Shown piece after piece: positions 36,499-43,478 of a stretch of 64,000 nt of DNA; the first letter of the stretch is position 1, and each line of letters starts with the position of its first letter. The notes below the pieces were generated by a model, which saw only the letters and a list, made by a program, of their open reading frames with translations, was not told the DNA's origin and made no database searches. This DNA is from Lacticaseibacillus chiayiensis (GTDB lineage Bacteria; Bacillota; Bacilli; Lactobacillales; Lactobacillaceae), in the NCBI RefSeq assembly GCF_004123795.1, contig NZ_MSSM01000006.1, forward strand, positions 45,267 to 109,266. Direction: 5' to 3'. A program made the position numbers and the translations under genes.

Positions 36499-36540
36499 CA
36501 ATAAGTTATCACCCATTTAGTTAAAAGAGGGCCAATCCAT

Positions 36541-37218
36541 ATGCAAACCAAGGATCAACCTATCCACGAAAGCCTATTAATCGGTACGTTGCTTACCGGC
36601 GCTGCTGGCAGCTTTGATGCGTTTACCTATTTGCTGCATGGCGAAGTTTTTGCGGGCTTACAAACCGGGAATGTCATCCTGTTAGGCGTGCATCTTAGTC
36701 AAGCACAATGGTATACGGCCATTCGCTATATTGTGCCAATTATCGCCTTCATGTTCGGCACGATGGTGGCACGAGCCATTCAGCTGCAAGCCGATAAGCG
36801 CCAACATCCTTTGAGCGAACAACGCTGGATCGTTCAGTACGAAATTGGGCTAATTATGCTTGTAAGTCTGCTAGGCCGTTGGTTACCTGACCTAGTCGCC
36901 AGCGCCATGGTCTCGCTCATTGCTGCCGCCCAACTTCAGGAGTTTCGCCGGCTACGAGGTGGCCCGTTTACTTCATTAATGATGACTGGCAACCTCCGGA
37001 CAGCAGCTCAGAATCTCTATGACGGTTTCATTCGTGGGCAGCAAAAAAGCCGCGAATCCGCAGCTGTGATCGGTACCATTATCCTGAGTTTTGCGGTTGG
37101 CGCTGGCATTACCAGCATCCTGACCCACTATATCGGTACCTATGCTTTGGCCGGCGCGGCACTGTGCCTAATCGCCATTGACGGTATTTTCTGGCAAGAT
37201 CAGATTAAACTGCATTAA
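36541..37218 (+). CDS. DUF1275/YoaK family membrane protein
   Basis: 225-residue membrane protein with about six helices. The N-terminus LIGTLLTGAAGSFDAFTYLLHGEVFAGLQTGNVILLG carries the DUF1275 pattern (G-x-x-D-a-x-x-y...F-x-x-x-q-T-G-N). No function is established for the family. AAAGAGGG lies about 9 nt before the ATG. It is convergent with the histidine phosphatase gene, and the stop codons overlap by four bases at a TTAA palindrome. Confidence 0.88.
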   Translation: MQTKDQPIHESLLIGTLLTGAAGSFDAFTYLLHGEVFAGLQTGNVILLGVHLSQAQWYTAIRYIVPIIAFMFGTMVARAIQLQADKRQHPLSEQRWIVQYEIGLIMLVSLLGRWLPDLVASAMVSLIAAAQLQEFRRLRGGPFTSLMMTGNLRTAAQNLYDGFIRGQQKSRESAAVIGTIILSFAVGAGITSILTHYIGTYALAGAALCLIAIDGIFWQDQIKLH

Positions 37219-37916
37219 GCGCCGGTTCGCCCAGCCACTTTCTGGCCCTGATGCAGGAACCTTAAGTCATTAAAATCGGTGACCCGAAAACGTTCATTAT
37301 TCCACGATAATTCAGTAACACTGGCATTGTCGAGCATTTCCCGTCCATCAATGTTGTAGTGGACGTAATTCAACCACATCAACGCAGCGGTCCCGTGGGT
37401 CACCACCACAACCCGCTGCCAACCCTTTGCATCTGCTTCCACGGCGATCGCGCGTAAAGTACGATCGAGCCGTTCCTGAACCATGCGATTCGTCTCGGCA
37501 GTATTCGGATGTTGATCCATATTAGCCGCAAATGCCGCATCAGCCGTTTGCGCCAAGGTGATTTCGCGGTTGGCCAAGGCTTTGTGAAAATTGGCAACAC
37601 CCATGGTCGCCAATGAAAAATCATTGGCCAGCTGTCCTTCAAACTTGCCGTAGTTTTCTTCACGCAAGCCCATCAGCGTCGTCACCGGTATCGGTTCGCC
37701 AAGACCGCTTAAAATAAAATGGGCCGTGTCGATTGCGCGGGTCAAATCACTGGCAAATGCCGCATTAAATCGAATGCCTGCTGTCTTAAACCCCAATCCC
37801 AATGCTTTGGCATCTGCAATGCCTTTAGGGGTTAAGGCAGAATCAGCCATCCCCTGAACTCGTTTTTGAACATTAAATTCGGTTTGCCCGTGACGGACAA
37901 GATAAAGCATTGTCAT
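37215..37916 (-). CDS. Histidine phosphatase family protein (phosphoglycerate mutase-like)
   Basis: 233 residues. The phosphoaccepting RHG motif is LVRHGQTEFN (about 6-15); later catalytic residues are LREENYGKFEG (Glu) and the second His in VVVTHGTAALM (about 170-175). It is a cofactor-independent-of-BPG phosphatase of the PhoE/CobC type rather than a glycolytic mutase. Substrate unknown. AGGGGAT is 9 nt before ATG 37916. A tandem pair of palindromic repeats lies upstream in the orientation opposite to this gene. Confidence 0.88.
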   Translation of the reverse strand: MTMLYLVRHGQTEFNVQKRVQGMADSALTPKGIADAKALGLGFKTAGIRFNAAFASDLTRAIDTAHFILSGLGEPIPVTTLMGLREENYGKFEGQLANDFSLATMGVANFHKALANREITLAQTADAAFAANMDQHPNTAETNRMVQERLDRTLRAIAVEADAKGWQRVVVVTHGTAALMWLNYVHYNIDGREMLDNASVTELSWNNERFRVTDFNDLRFLHQGQKVAGRTGA

Positions 37917-37940
37917 GATTACAATCCCCTAATTTTCTGT

Positions 37941-38060
37941 GAGCGTGAGCCAGCCCGGTTAGAAACCGGAGTGTAAGTGACCTTGGGCGGGATGGCCCGG
38001 TCTTGGCCATTGCGACCAAGGTCCTTACACGCAGGTTTCTGGGCTGGCGAACGTGTTATG
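37941..38060 (+). repeat. Intergenic palindromic repeat, copy E (tandem with F)
   Basis: GAGCGTGAGCCAGCCCGGTT ... AGTGTAAGTGACCTTGGGCGGGATGGCC closes on a short loop, and the complementary half is GGCCATTGCGACCAAGGTCC ... GGGCTGGCGAACGTGTTATG. The orientation is the reverse of copies A to D. Compensatory changes (CAGCCC opposite GGGCTG) keep the outer stem paired. Confidence 0.9.
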
Positions 38061-38063
38061 GTT

Positions 38064-38183
38064 GAGCGTGAGCCGGCGCGGTTAGGGGTCGGAGTGTAAG
38101 TGACCTTGGGCGGGATGGCCCGGTCTTAGGCCATTGCGACCAAAGTTCTTACATGCAGACCCTGCGCCGGGGAACGCGTTATG
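38064..38183 (+). repeat. Intergenic palindromic repeat, copy F (tandem with E)
   Basis: Second full copy after a 3-nt gap: GAGCGTGAGCCGGCGCGGTT ... GCGCCGGGGAACGCGTTATG. Here the outer stem uses GGCGC and GCGCC instead of the CAGCCC/GGGCTG of copy E, again a paired change. Confidence 0.9.
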
Positions 38184-38223
38184 GTGAAGACGATGATGCT
38201 GATGCTTGCCACAGCCGCACGCT

Positions 38224-38553
38224 TTACTTTTGGGCATGGACTTGCTGGTAAAGATCAATAATCTCATCGGCAAGTCGACGAATAGTCATGGCACTCATAA
38301 GATGATCCTGACTGTGCACCATTAATAAAGTGACGTCAACTTTTTGACCTCGTGCCTCGTAGGTCAGCATTTGGGTCTGGGCTTGATGAGCCTGCTTGAG
38401 CTTCGCATCCGCGTGTTTCAAAAGCTTGCGGCTACGTTCGATTTGATCGGCTTTGGCTGCATCAATTGCTGCCATCGTCGCTTTCTGCGCATCTCCGGCT
38501 GCACTCATCAGCGTCATCATAGCAGCCATTTGTTCTGCCTTCATACTTTCCAT
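38224..38553 (-). CDS. Orphan PTS lactose/cellobiose-type IIA component
   Basis: 109-residue PTS enzyme IIA of the LacF/CelC family, a trimer of three-helix bundles that passes phosphate from HPr to IIB. The phosphorylated His is His80 in LMVHSQDHLMSAM, exactly as in LacF/CelC. No IIB, IIC or glycosidase lies nearby, so it must serve a transporter elsewhere or act in regulation. GGAGGG is 6 nt before ATG 38553. Just past the stop, a shifted frame reads KSKACGCGKHQHHRLHH, rich in Cys and His. Confidence 0.9.
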   Translation of the reverse strand: MESMKAEQMAAMMTLMSAAGDAQKATMAAIDAAKADQIERSRKLLKHADAKLKQAHQAQTQMLTYEARGQKVDVTLLMVHSQDHLMSAMTIRRLADEIIDLYQQVHAQK

Positions 38554-38590
38554 GACTGCCCTCCGTCCTTATCATACCGCTGATTTCGTC

Positions 38591-39895
38591 TCATGATCCT
38601 TTTTTATGCTTACCTTTATTACGCCGATCCCGTAAACGATTTTTTTTATGCTTGCGATGCGGCTTCTCGCCCGGAACAGTTACTCCAGCTGGCTGTTCTT
38701 TCTTAAGCATTTTTCGTGCTGATCTTTGCTTAGGTTCTTGGGCTGCTGAATCAGTGGTGGCGTTGTCTTTTGACATACTTGCCGAGGGTGTAGGTGGCGT
38801 GTCGACTAGCTTTCCATCGACCATATACGCCCGGTGAATACCATATTGTGGTACCAATTTGGCCAGGTCACGGCGATCATGATCATCCCCCAAGGTCACG
38901 ACCATCCCTGACTCACCCATGCGTCCGGTACGCCCGGCGCGATGAATATACACTTCGGCTCGCTTTGGCGGATCAAAGTTCACCACTGCCGGCAGCTTAG
39001 GAATATCCAACCCGCGGCCAGCCATATCTGTCACTAACAACAAAGTCACACGACCGTTCCGAAAATCGGTTAATGCTTTCTGCCGGCTGGTTTGACGCCC
39101 TTCCCGGGATAGCACGGCAAACCGTACGGCCTGATGGCGCAAAATACCGGCTGCCCGTTCTAACGATGCATTTTGATTGAAAAAAACCAATGCCTTGAAA
39201 CCATCGGTGTGGGCCAGCGTACGCAACCAATCGATTTGATGCGCGCGATCGGTTTGCAAGAATAAATGCTGAACCGTTCCTTGCGTTTTATCGATGGCAC
39301 GGACATCAATCAATTTAGGCGTTTTTCCAAACCACTTAGACATTTCCTTGAAATAAGGACTTGGCGTGGCGGAGAAAAATGCCAGTTGCGTTTCGGCCGG
39401 AGCTGCCGTAGCGATTTCCCGAACCTGTGCAAAGCCGGGATCCCGCAACATTTCATCAGCTTCGTCAACAACCAGTGTTTGCAAACCGGCCAGCTTTAGC
39501 TTGCGTGATTGAATCAGTTCCAATAGACGCCCAGCTGTTGCCACAATCACTTCCGGCTTTTCTTTGAGTCGCGTCAACTGGCGCTTCACATTCGCCGAAC
39601 CGATGATGCCTTGAACGGTGACACGGATATCTTGCGCATACGGCGTTAACACGTCACGCGTCTGGATAGCCAACTCCTGCGAAGGTGCCAAAATGAGCAG
39701 CTGAAGGCCATCACCCGGTACAATTTTTTCTAATAACGGTAAGCCAAATGCCAGCGTTTTGCCCGATCCGGTTGGGGCCAAGCCAATGACATCTTCATCG
39801 GTTTTTAACGGCTGATAAACTGCAGCTTGAATCGGCGTTTGTTCAATGAAGCCATCAGCCTGCCACCGTTTTTGAAACGGGGTTGCAATTGTCAA
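38591..39895 (-). CDS. DEAD-box ATP-dependent RNA helicase
   Basis: RNA helicase of about 434 residues. Motifs in order: Q motif TPIQAAVY, motif I GLAPTGSGKT, Ia LAPSQELA, Ib TAGR, motif II VDEADEML, motif III SATPSP, motif V DMAGRGLDIP and motif VI HRAGRTGRMG. The C-terminal 60 residues are polar and then strongly basic (RKHKKNRLRDRRNKGKHKKGS-like), a typical RNA-binding tail of cold-shock or ribosome-assembly helicases. The start is TTG 39895, with GAGGAT about 8 nt upstream; a GTG at 39910 overlaps the stop of the upstream oxidoreductase gene. Confidence 0.9.
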   Translation of the reverse strand: MTIATPFQKRWQADGFIEQTPIQAAVYQPLKTDEDVIGLAPTGSGKTLAFGLPLLEKIVPGDGLQLLILAPSQELAIQTRDVLTPYAQDIRVTVQGIIGSANVKRQLTRLKEKPEVIVATAGRLLELIQSRKLKLAGLQTLVVDEADEMLRDPGFAQVREIATAAPAETQLAFFSATPSPYFKEMSKWFGKTPKLIDVRAIDKTQGTVQHLFLQTDRAHQIDWLRTLAHTDGFKALVFFNQNASLERAAGILRHQAVRFAVLSREGRQTSRQKALTDFRNGRVTLLLVTDMAGRGLDIPKLPAVVNFDPPKRAEVYIHRAGRTGRMGESGMVVTLGDDHDRRDLAKLVPQYGIHRAYMVDGKLVDTPPTPSASMSKDNATTDSAAQEPKQRSARKMLKKEQPAGVTVPGEKPHRKHKKNRLRDRRNKGKHKKGS

Positions 39896-39909
39896 AATGA
39901 TTATCCTCA

Positions 39910-40863
39910 CTAAAAGTCTAGATTAGCGGAAGTCCGCAGAATCGACATAACTTGGTGTACTTCCTTGGCAAGTTGCCATGCTTTATCAAAGGCATTCCGA
40001 TCCTGGCCGGTAATTGCCTTAGCAAAGTAAGCAGCTTCTGCTTCCATAGGGTTAGCCAGCTTTTCGGTGCTTAAAACCTGATCGTCGAGTTTGATCGTCT
40101 CAAGTTCCGCTGCATTGTCCATCGTCAGTGTCTGTCTGCCAGAATAAATTTCTGATGGTAGCGAACTATTGGTCGTTTTGCCGGTGATTAATGTAACAGA
40201 AAAGTCGCCATAATCCAACCGCGCTACGCCATCGCCATCAACGCCGCTTTTCAGGAAATGTGGCAGGTATACGGCATTATCAGGCACCCCAAACCATGCA
40301 ACGGCATCGTAAACCAGATAAATGCCCAGATCCATTAAGGCCCCACCTGCGAACTCAGGATTGAAAACATTCGGTAATTTGCCAGCCAAAAAGGCATCAT
40401 ACTTAGACGAATATTTCATATACGTGAGAGTCGCACCATCGATTTGCTGACGGTGGGTGAAGTCGTTAACAACCTGGAAGTTATGCTCATACACATGGCG
40501 CGCAGCTTCAAAAAGATATAGTGACGGTTTTTTGTGCAACGCTTCATCCAACTTCTCGAATTCCATGGCTGTTGCGACCAATGGCTTTTCCACAATCACG
40601 TGTTTATTGGCATCAAGTGCCGCCAGTGCTTGCGAGGCGTGCAGACTATTAGGACTAGCAATATACACCACGTCCACATCGCTGCCGAGAAAATCGTCCA
40701 TCTTCGTATATGCAGTTGCAGGTGCTGTCTGATTGATGAATGACTGAGCACTCTCTTCGTGTCGCGAATAAACTGCCGTTAGCTCAAAGGCATTGGTTGC
40801 CTTTGCTGCAGCCACGAATTGCTTGGTGATCCATCCCGTTCCGATCACGCCGAGTTTCAACAT
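39910..40863 (-). CDS. Gfo/Idh/MocA-family oxidoreductase
   Basis: NAD(P)-dependent sugar or polyol dehydrogenase-like enzyme, 317 residues. Rossmann motif GVIGTGWITKQF (about 4-15), then ASPNSLH and the catalytic-loop EKPL motif in VIVEKPLVA (Lys). The closest named relatives are diphosphate/myo-inositol-type or trans-dihydrodiol dehydrogenases; the substrate is not deducible. ATG 40863 is used because GGAGGAAGTCAC precedes it; the frame runs to 40890 inside the palindrome. It directly precedes the DEAD-box gene, which is probably co-transcribed. Confidence 0.88.
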   Translation of the reverse strand: MLKLGVIGTGWITKQFVAAAKATNAFELTAVYSRHEESAQSFINQTAPATAYTKMDDFLGSDVDVVYIASPNSLHASQALAALDANKHVIVEKPLVATAMEFEKLDEALHKKPSLYLFEAARHVYEHNFQVVNDFTHRQQIDGATLTYMKYSSKYDAFLAGKLPNVFNPEFAGGALMDLGIYLVYDAVAWFGVPDNAVYLPHFLKSGVDGDGVARLDYGDFSVTLITGKTTNSSLPSEIYSGRQTLTMDNAAELETIKLDDQVLSTEKLANPMEAEAAYFAKAITGQDRNAFDKAWQLAKEVHQVMSILRTSANLDF

Positions 40864-40887
40864 GTGACTTCCTCCTTCAAACATGAT

Positions 40888-40913
40888 CACAGTCGCATTT
40901 ATACGCGACTGTG
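40888..40913 (-). promoter_or_regulatory. Operator-like inverted repeat at the Gfo/Idh promoter
   Basis: CACAGTCGC (40888-40896) and GCGACTGTG (40905-40913) are a perfect 9-bp inverted repeat with an 8-nt centre. On the minus strand the centre contains TATAAA, a -10 candidate, with TTGAAA about 19 nt upstream. A repressor bound here would cover the promoter. Confidence 0.5.
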
Positions 40914-41072
40914 CACGTTCTTTTTCAATTCAACCATGGCCTAAATTAAAGACCATTAGAACCTCTCATGATTATTGTAACAGCCAAGTAACAGAAAAAC
41001 AGCACCACTGTAACCACTAAATAAAAATCTCATGGTAGACTAAGCATAGACAAAAATGGGAGGTCGAAAAAC

Positions 41073-41429
41073 ATGGCGAGTTTTTTACGCGGGTTGAAAT
41101 ATGCACTCGCGCACCGCGGTCATCATCACAAGGACAAGGGTAAAGCACCGAATCCGGCAATGGCATTAGCAAAGAATTTTACGGGGAACTTTGCTTTTCT
41201 TGATGAACAGACCAACAAGACCCACTCGCTGGCGATCTCGCCGCAATTGCAGATCGCAATCGACAATAAAATCCTGCCAGGACAAGTTGTCGGGATTACC
41301 ATTAACGAGCTGACATTTCTTGATCATTACGGGTATAAACTAGTGATTACAGCAGACGATAATGGCCCGCAGACCATCTATGATGAAGCTGAAGACGCCA
41401 CATATGCCATTATTATTCCAAGGGCGTGA
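41073..41429 (+). CDS. DUF4828 domain-containing protein
   Basis: 118 residues. A basic, His-rich N-terminus (ALAHRGHHHKDKGKAP, about 12-27) precedes a beta-rich domain with GNFAFLDEQTNKTHSLAISPQLQIAIDN and GQVVGITINELTFLDHYGYKLVI, which fits DUF4828, a small lactobacillar family of unknown role. GGGAGG precedes ATG 41073. Alone in its transcript. Confidence 0.78.
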   Translation: MASFLRGLKYALAHRGHHHKDKGKAPNPAMALAKNFTGNFAFLDEQTNKTHSLAISPQLQIAIDNKILPGQVVGITINELTFLDHYGYKLVITADDNGPQTIYDEAEDATYAIIIPRA

Positions 41430-41597
41430 CCAGCATTAGATAGCTGCTCTTACAGCAGTAAACTGACGCACTGCTAAACACGCTTAACCGCGCCAGTTCA
41501 CAACTCTGTTAAAACAGGTTGTGCCATCCGGCCTACGATTGCTCCGCCTTGGCACTAGTATCTTAAGACTTCTTGCAAATTATCCATGGGAAAACAA

Positions 41598-41637
41598 AAT
41601 GCGAACAACGCACCGCAAACGGTGCGTTGTTCGCATT
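41598..41637 (-). terminator. Strong hairpin terminator after the YxeA gene
   Basis: AATGCGAACAACGCACC (41598-41614) and GGTGCGTTGTTCGCATT (41621-41637) are a perfect 17-bp inverted repeat; on the minus strand it is followed by TTGTTTTCCC. It could also stop plus-strand transcription. Confidence 0.8.
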
Positions 41638-41686
41638 CTTCTTATAGCTGTGAATTATGCCCACCCTTGACTGTCTTTTTGATAGC

Positions 41687-42043
41687 CTACTCAAGCTTGG
41701 CCAAAGCTGCTTTGGGAAGCTGTGAACGTGAAATGCTTTCCCAACTGATGACGCCTTTTTTATCATTATAAGTGACTTTCAGAAATGTATTTTTTCTTAA
41801 CGGACGATCTCGATTCGCATTAAACTTCAACTGCTGCAAGGCGCCTCGCTTATCAAAGCCGGGAAGATCGTAAGCATAAATCGTGTGCTTGTTACCTTCA
41901 TCATCACGATTGGTGACCCGCTGACCAGTGTTGGTAATTTTTGTGTAGTACGTGGTAGCACCATAATTGGTAATTTCAAAAATCTTTAAACCGCCAAAAA
42001 CGAGTACAACCAGCACGACCAGGCCGATCAGTACTTTTTTCAT
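41687..42043 (-). CDS. YxeA family protein (DUF1093)
   Basis: 118 residues: an N-terminal signal anchor (MKKVLIGLVVLVVLVFGGLKIFEI) and a small extracellular domain with NYGATTYYTKITNTGQ and LKVTYNDKKGVISWESI, the DUF1093/YxeA pattern of an OB-like fold. Such proteins are often linked to bacitracin-type ABC exporters, but none is here. ATG 42043 has GAGGTGAACAGG upstream. The frame continues to 42106 with no ribosome site. Confidence 0.85.
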   Translation of the reverse strand: MKKVLIGLVVLVVLVFGGLKIFEITNYGATTYYTKITNTGQRVTNRDDEGNKHTIYAYDLPGFDKRGALQQLKFNANRDRPLRKNTFLKVTYNDKKGVISWESISRSQLPKAALAKLE

Positions 42044-42173
42044 CCTGTTCACCTCGTCATTAGTATGGCCCAATATGCCACAATCGAGGATAGTTTCAGC
42101 GAACATTTAACGAACAGTTTTGTTAGATCGGCGCATTTGGCGAATGTACGGGATCATTGTGCAACTTGAGCGC

Positions 42174-42899
42174 CTAATGCGCCAGCCTCAAAAAGCTGCT
42201 TCGCTTTCCCAAAAAAACGGCGGCCCGATATGCGGCTTGCGGACCGTTGGGAATCCGTGCACCATTGGTATACTGCCAGAAATTGCCGCTTTGTGCTGGT
42301 CGCTTGTTACTTACGATCCACCGTGGCGCTTGAGGTACAACTGTTTTAACCTTTGCCAAAATATCAGGACTTCCCATCAATAGTACGGACCGATGATATC
42401 GTTGCTGAATGGCCATTATAAACGCATTCAAATGCTGAGTCAGCCATGCAGCACTCGGCTTTCGCTCACTGTAATAACTCAAAAAAATACCGATAGGAAG
42501 ATCACCAATATTTGATCCGACTTTTCGCTCGAATTGAAGCGCCTGTGCTTGTGGCGTGGTTTCAAAACTAAAAACATGATAGACACCAATGCTTAACCGA
42601 CTGCCAGCCGCCTGATCAAAATTGGTGTTGAAATTGTCGTCGAAATAACTGCTGCCTTCCGTTGCTTTGAGGTAAACAAAGCTGACTTTGCTGGAACGTA
42701 AACGATAAAAATCCTGAACACCGTCTGTCTGGTCTAACCGCACGCCCAAAATGGGATACGTTGCCGGATCCGGTCGCGGATTGCGTTGCAGCCACCATCC
42801 TAACAGCAGCAAACTCACCAGTATACAACCTGCGATGAATAACCACCGATGCCATCGATGGCGATAAGTGTCTGCATAAATGACACGCCGACTTCGCAA
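42174..42899 (-). CDS. GH25 (lysozyme-like) membrane-anchored protein, probably without catalytic acids
   Basis: About 241 residues: basic start, transmembrane helix (about 20-36), then a GH25-like domain. Family segments are recognisable: GVRLDQTDG in the first strand, FVYLKATEGSSYFD (the KATEG motif), IGVYHVFSF and NFWQYT. In active GH25 muramidases the first strand has G-(I/V)-D-V/I and a later D-x-E supplies catalysis. Here the first Asp is Arg (GVRLD) and the D-x-E place reads FLSYYSE. It may be an inactive peptidoglycan-binding form. The start is TTG 42899 (AGGGAGG 6 nt upstream); ATG 42905 touches the ribosome site. Confidence 0.75.
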   Translation of the reverse strand: MRSRRVIYADTYRHRWHRWLFIAGCILVSLLLLGWWLQRNPRPDPATYPILGVRLDQTDGVQDFYRLRSSKVSFVYLKATEGSSYFDDNFNTNFDQAAGSRLSIGVYHVFSFETTPQAQALQFERKVGSNIGDLPIGIFLSYYSERKPSAAWLTQHLNAFIMAIQQRYHRSVLLMGSPDILAKVKTVVPQAPRWIVSNKRPAQSGNFWQYTNGARIPNGPQAAYRAAVFLGKRSSFLRLAH

Positions 42900-42905
42900 A
42901 AACAT

Positions 42906-43246
42906 CCTCCCTTATCGCCGCATGCTCTTTTTAAAGGCAAACGGTCACTTTGATTGGTTCTATTGTAACAAAATCAAACGCTTTTCGGATAATAGGGTTA
43001 GAGAAGTCTTGGCCATCAGCGCACAAACGGGCATTTTTGCTAAGGTAATCCATTATTTTACGGCGAATGTCAAAACCCCGATTTGGGCTTCGTCAATCCC
43101 GCAACGATTCAGGCCAAGAAGCCTCTCGATGCCGAGCCGTCTCGATTGTCTTTCCATCAACCGTGCTTTAGAATTAGTTTGTGATGATAATGGTTAGGGG
43201 CAACTACCATTATCAATCAGGAGACGTTTGGGAAGGGGCGACGCCA
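42906..43246. other. Divergent intergenic region, GH25-like gene and NfeD-like/SPFH operon
   Basis: 341 nt. Reading minus, TGTTACAAT (TACAAT at 42967-42962) is an extended -10 candidate for the GH25-like gene. Reading plus, GATAAT near 43184 could be a -10 for the SPFH operon. A plus frame of 105 codons crosses the region without a ribosome site and looks spurious. Confidence 0.4.
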
Positions 43247-43441
43247 ATGCTTGATGATCGGCTTTTAGGAACCACTTTTATTTTGCCAACCTCGACAGGG
43301 CAAGGCGAAATAACGCTGTATGGCATTCATTATCACTATCGCGTCAATGATGATGCCGTGGCTGGCGATATAGTCGTAGTGAGTACAGTTTCACCTTTGT
43401 TCCTCGGCGTCGTTAAACCGGAACATCGATTAAAGTATTAA
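43247..43441 (+). CDS. Short NfeD-like protein (OB domain only)
   Basis: 64 residues. The pattern LLGTTFILPTSTGQGEITLYGIHYHYRV...AGDIVVVSTVSPLFLGVVKP resembles the C-terminal OB-fold domain of NfeD proteins (a G-x-x-G start, a central x-G-x-x-Y strand, and V-V-x-V-x-G-x-x-L-x-V), but the usual membrane part is absent. The start at ATG 43247 is preferred because GAAGGGG lies 9 nt upstream; the frame is open to 43181. It directly precedes an SPFH gene (37 nt gap), the classic NfeD partner, which supports the assignment. Confidence 0.65.
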   Translation: MLDDRLLGTTFILPTSTGQGEITLYGIHYHYRVNDDAVAGDIVVVSTVSPLFLGVVKPEHRLKY

Positions 43442-43478
43442 GCCATCGCTTGATTTCGACTCATGGGGGGTCTTGTAT

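Larger units (their letters stand above)
36137..36540. other. 404-bp intergenic stretch before the DUF1275 gene
   Basis: Holds two terminator-like hairpins (36162-36212 and 36235-36279), a diverged copy of the palindromic repeat (36387-36498) flanked by the 10-bp direct repeat TACAATAAGT, and the ribosome site AAAGAGGG before ATG 36541. No small gene with a ribosome site is visible. Confidence 0.6.

Noticed and set aside
37941..38183. Pair of simple terminators
   Set aside because: Stems are far longer than normal terminators and lack T runs; the same unit recurs elsewhere.
42880..43197. 105-codon plus-strand frame between the GH25-like and NfeD-like genes
   Set aside because: No ribosome site, ordinary composition of non-coding DNA, begins inside the GH25-like gene start and overlaps the NfeD-like gene upstream region.
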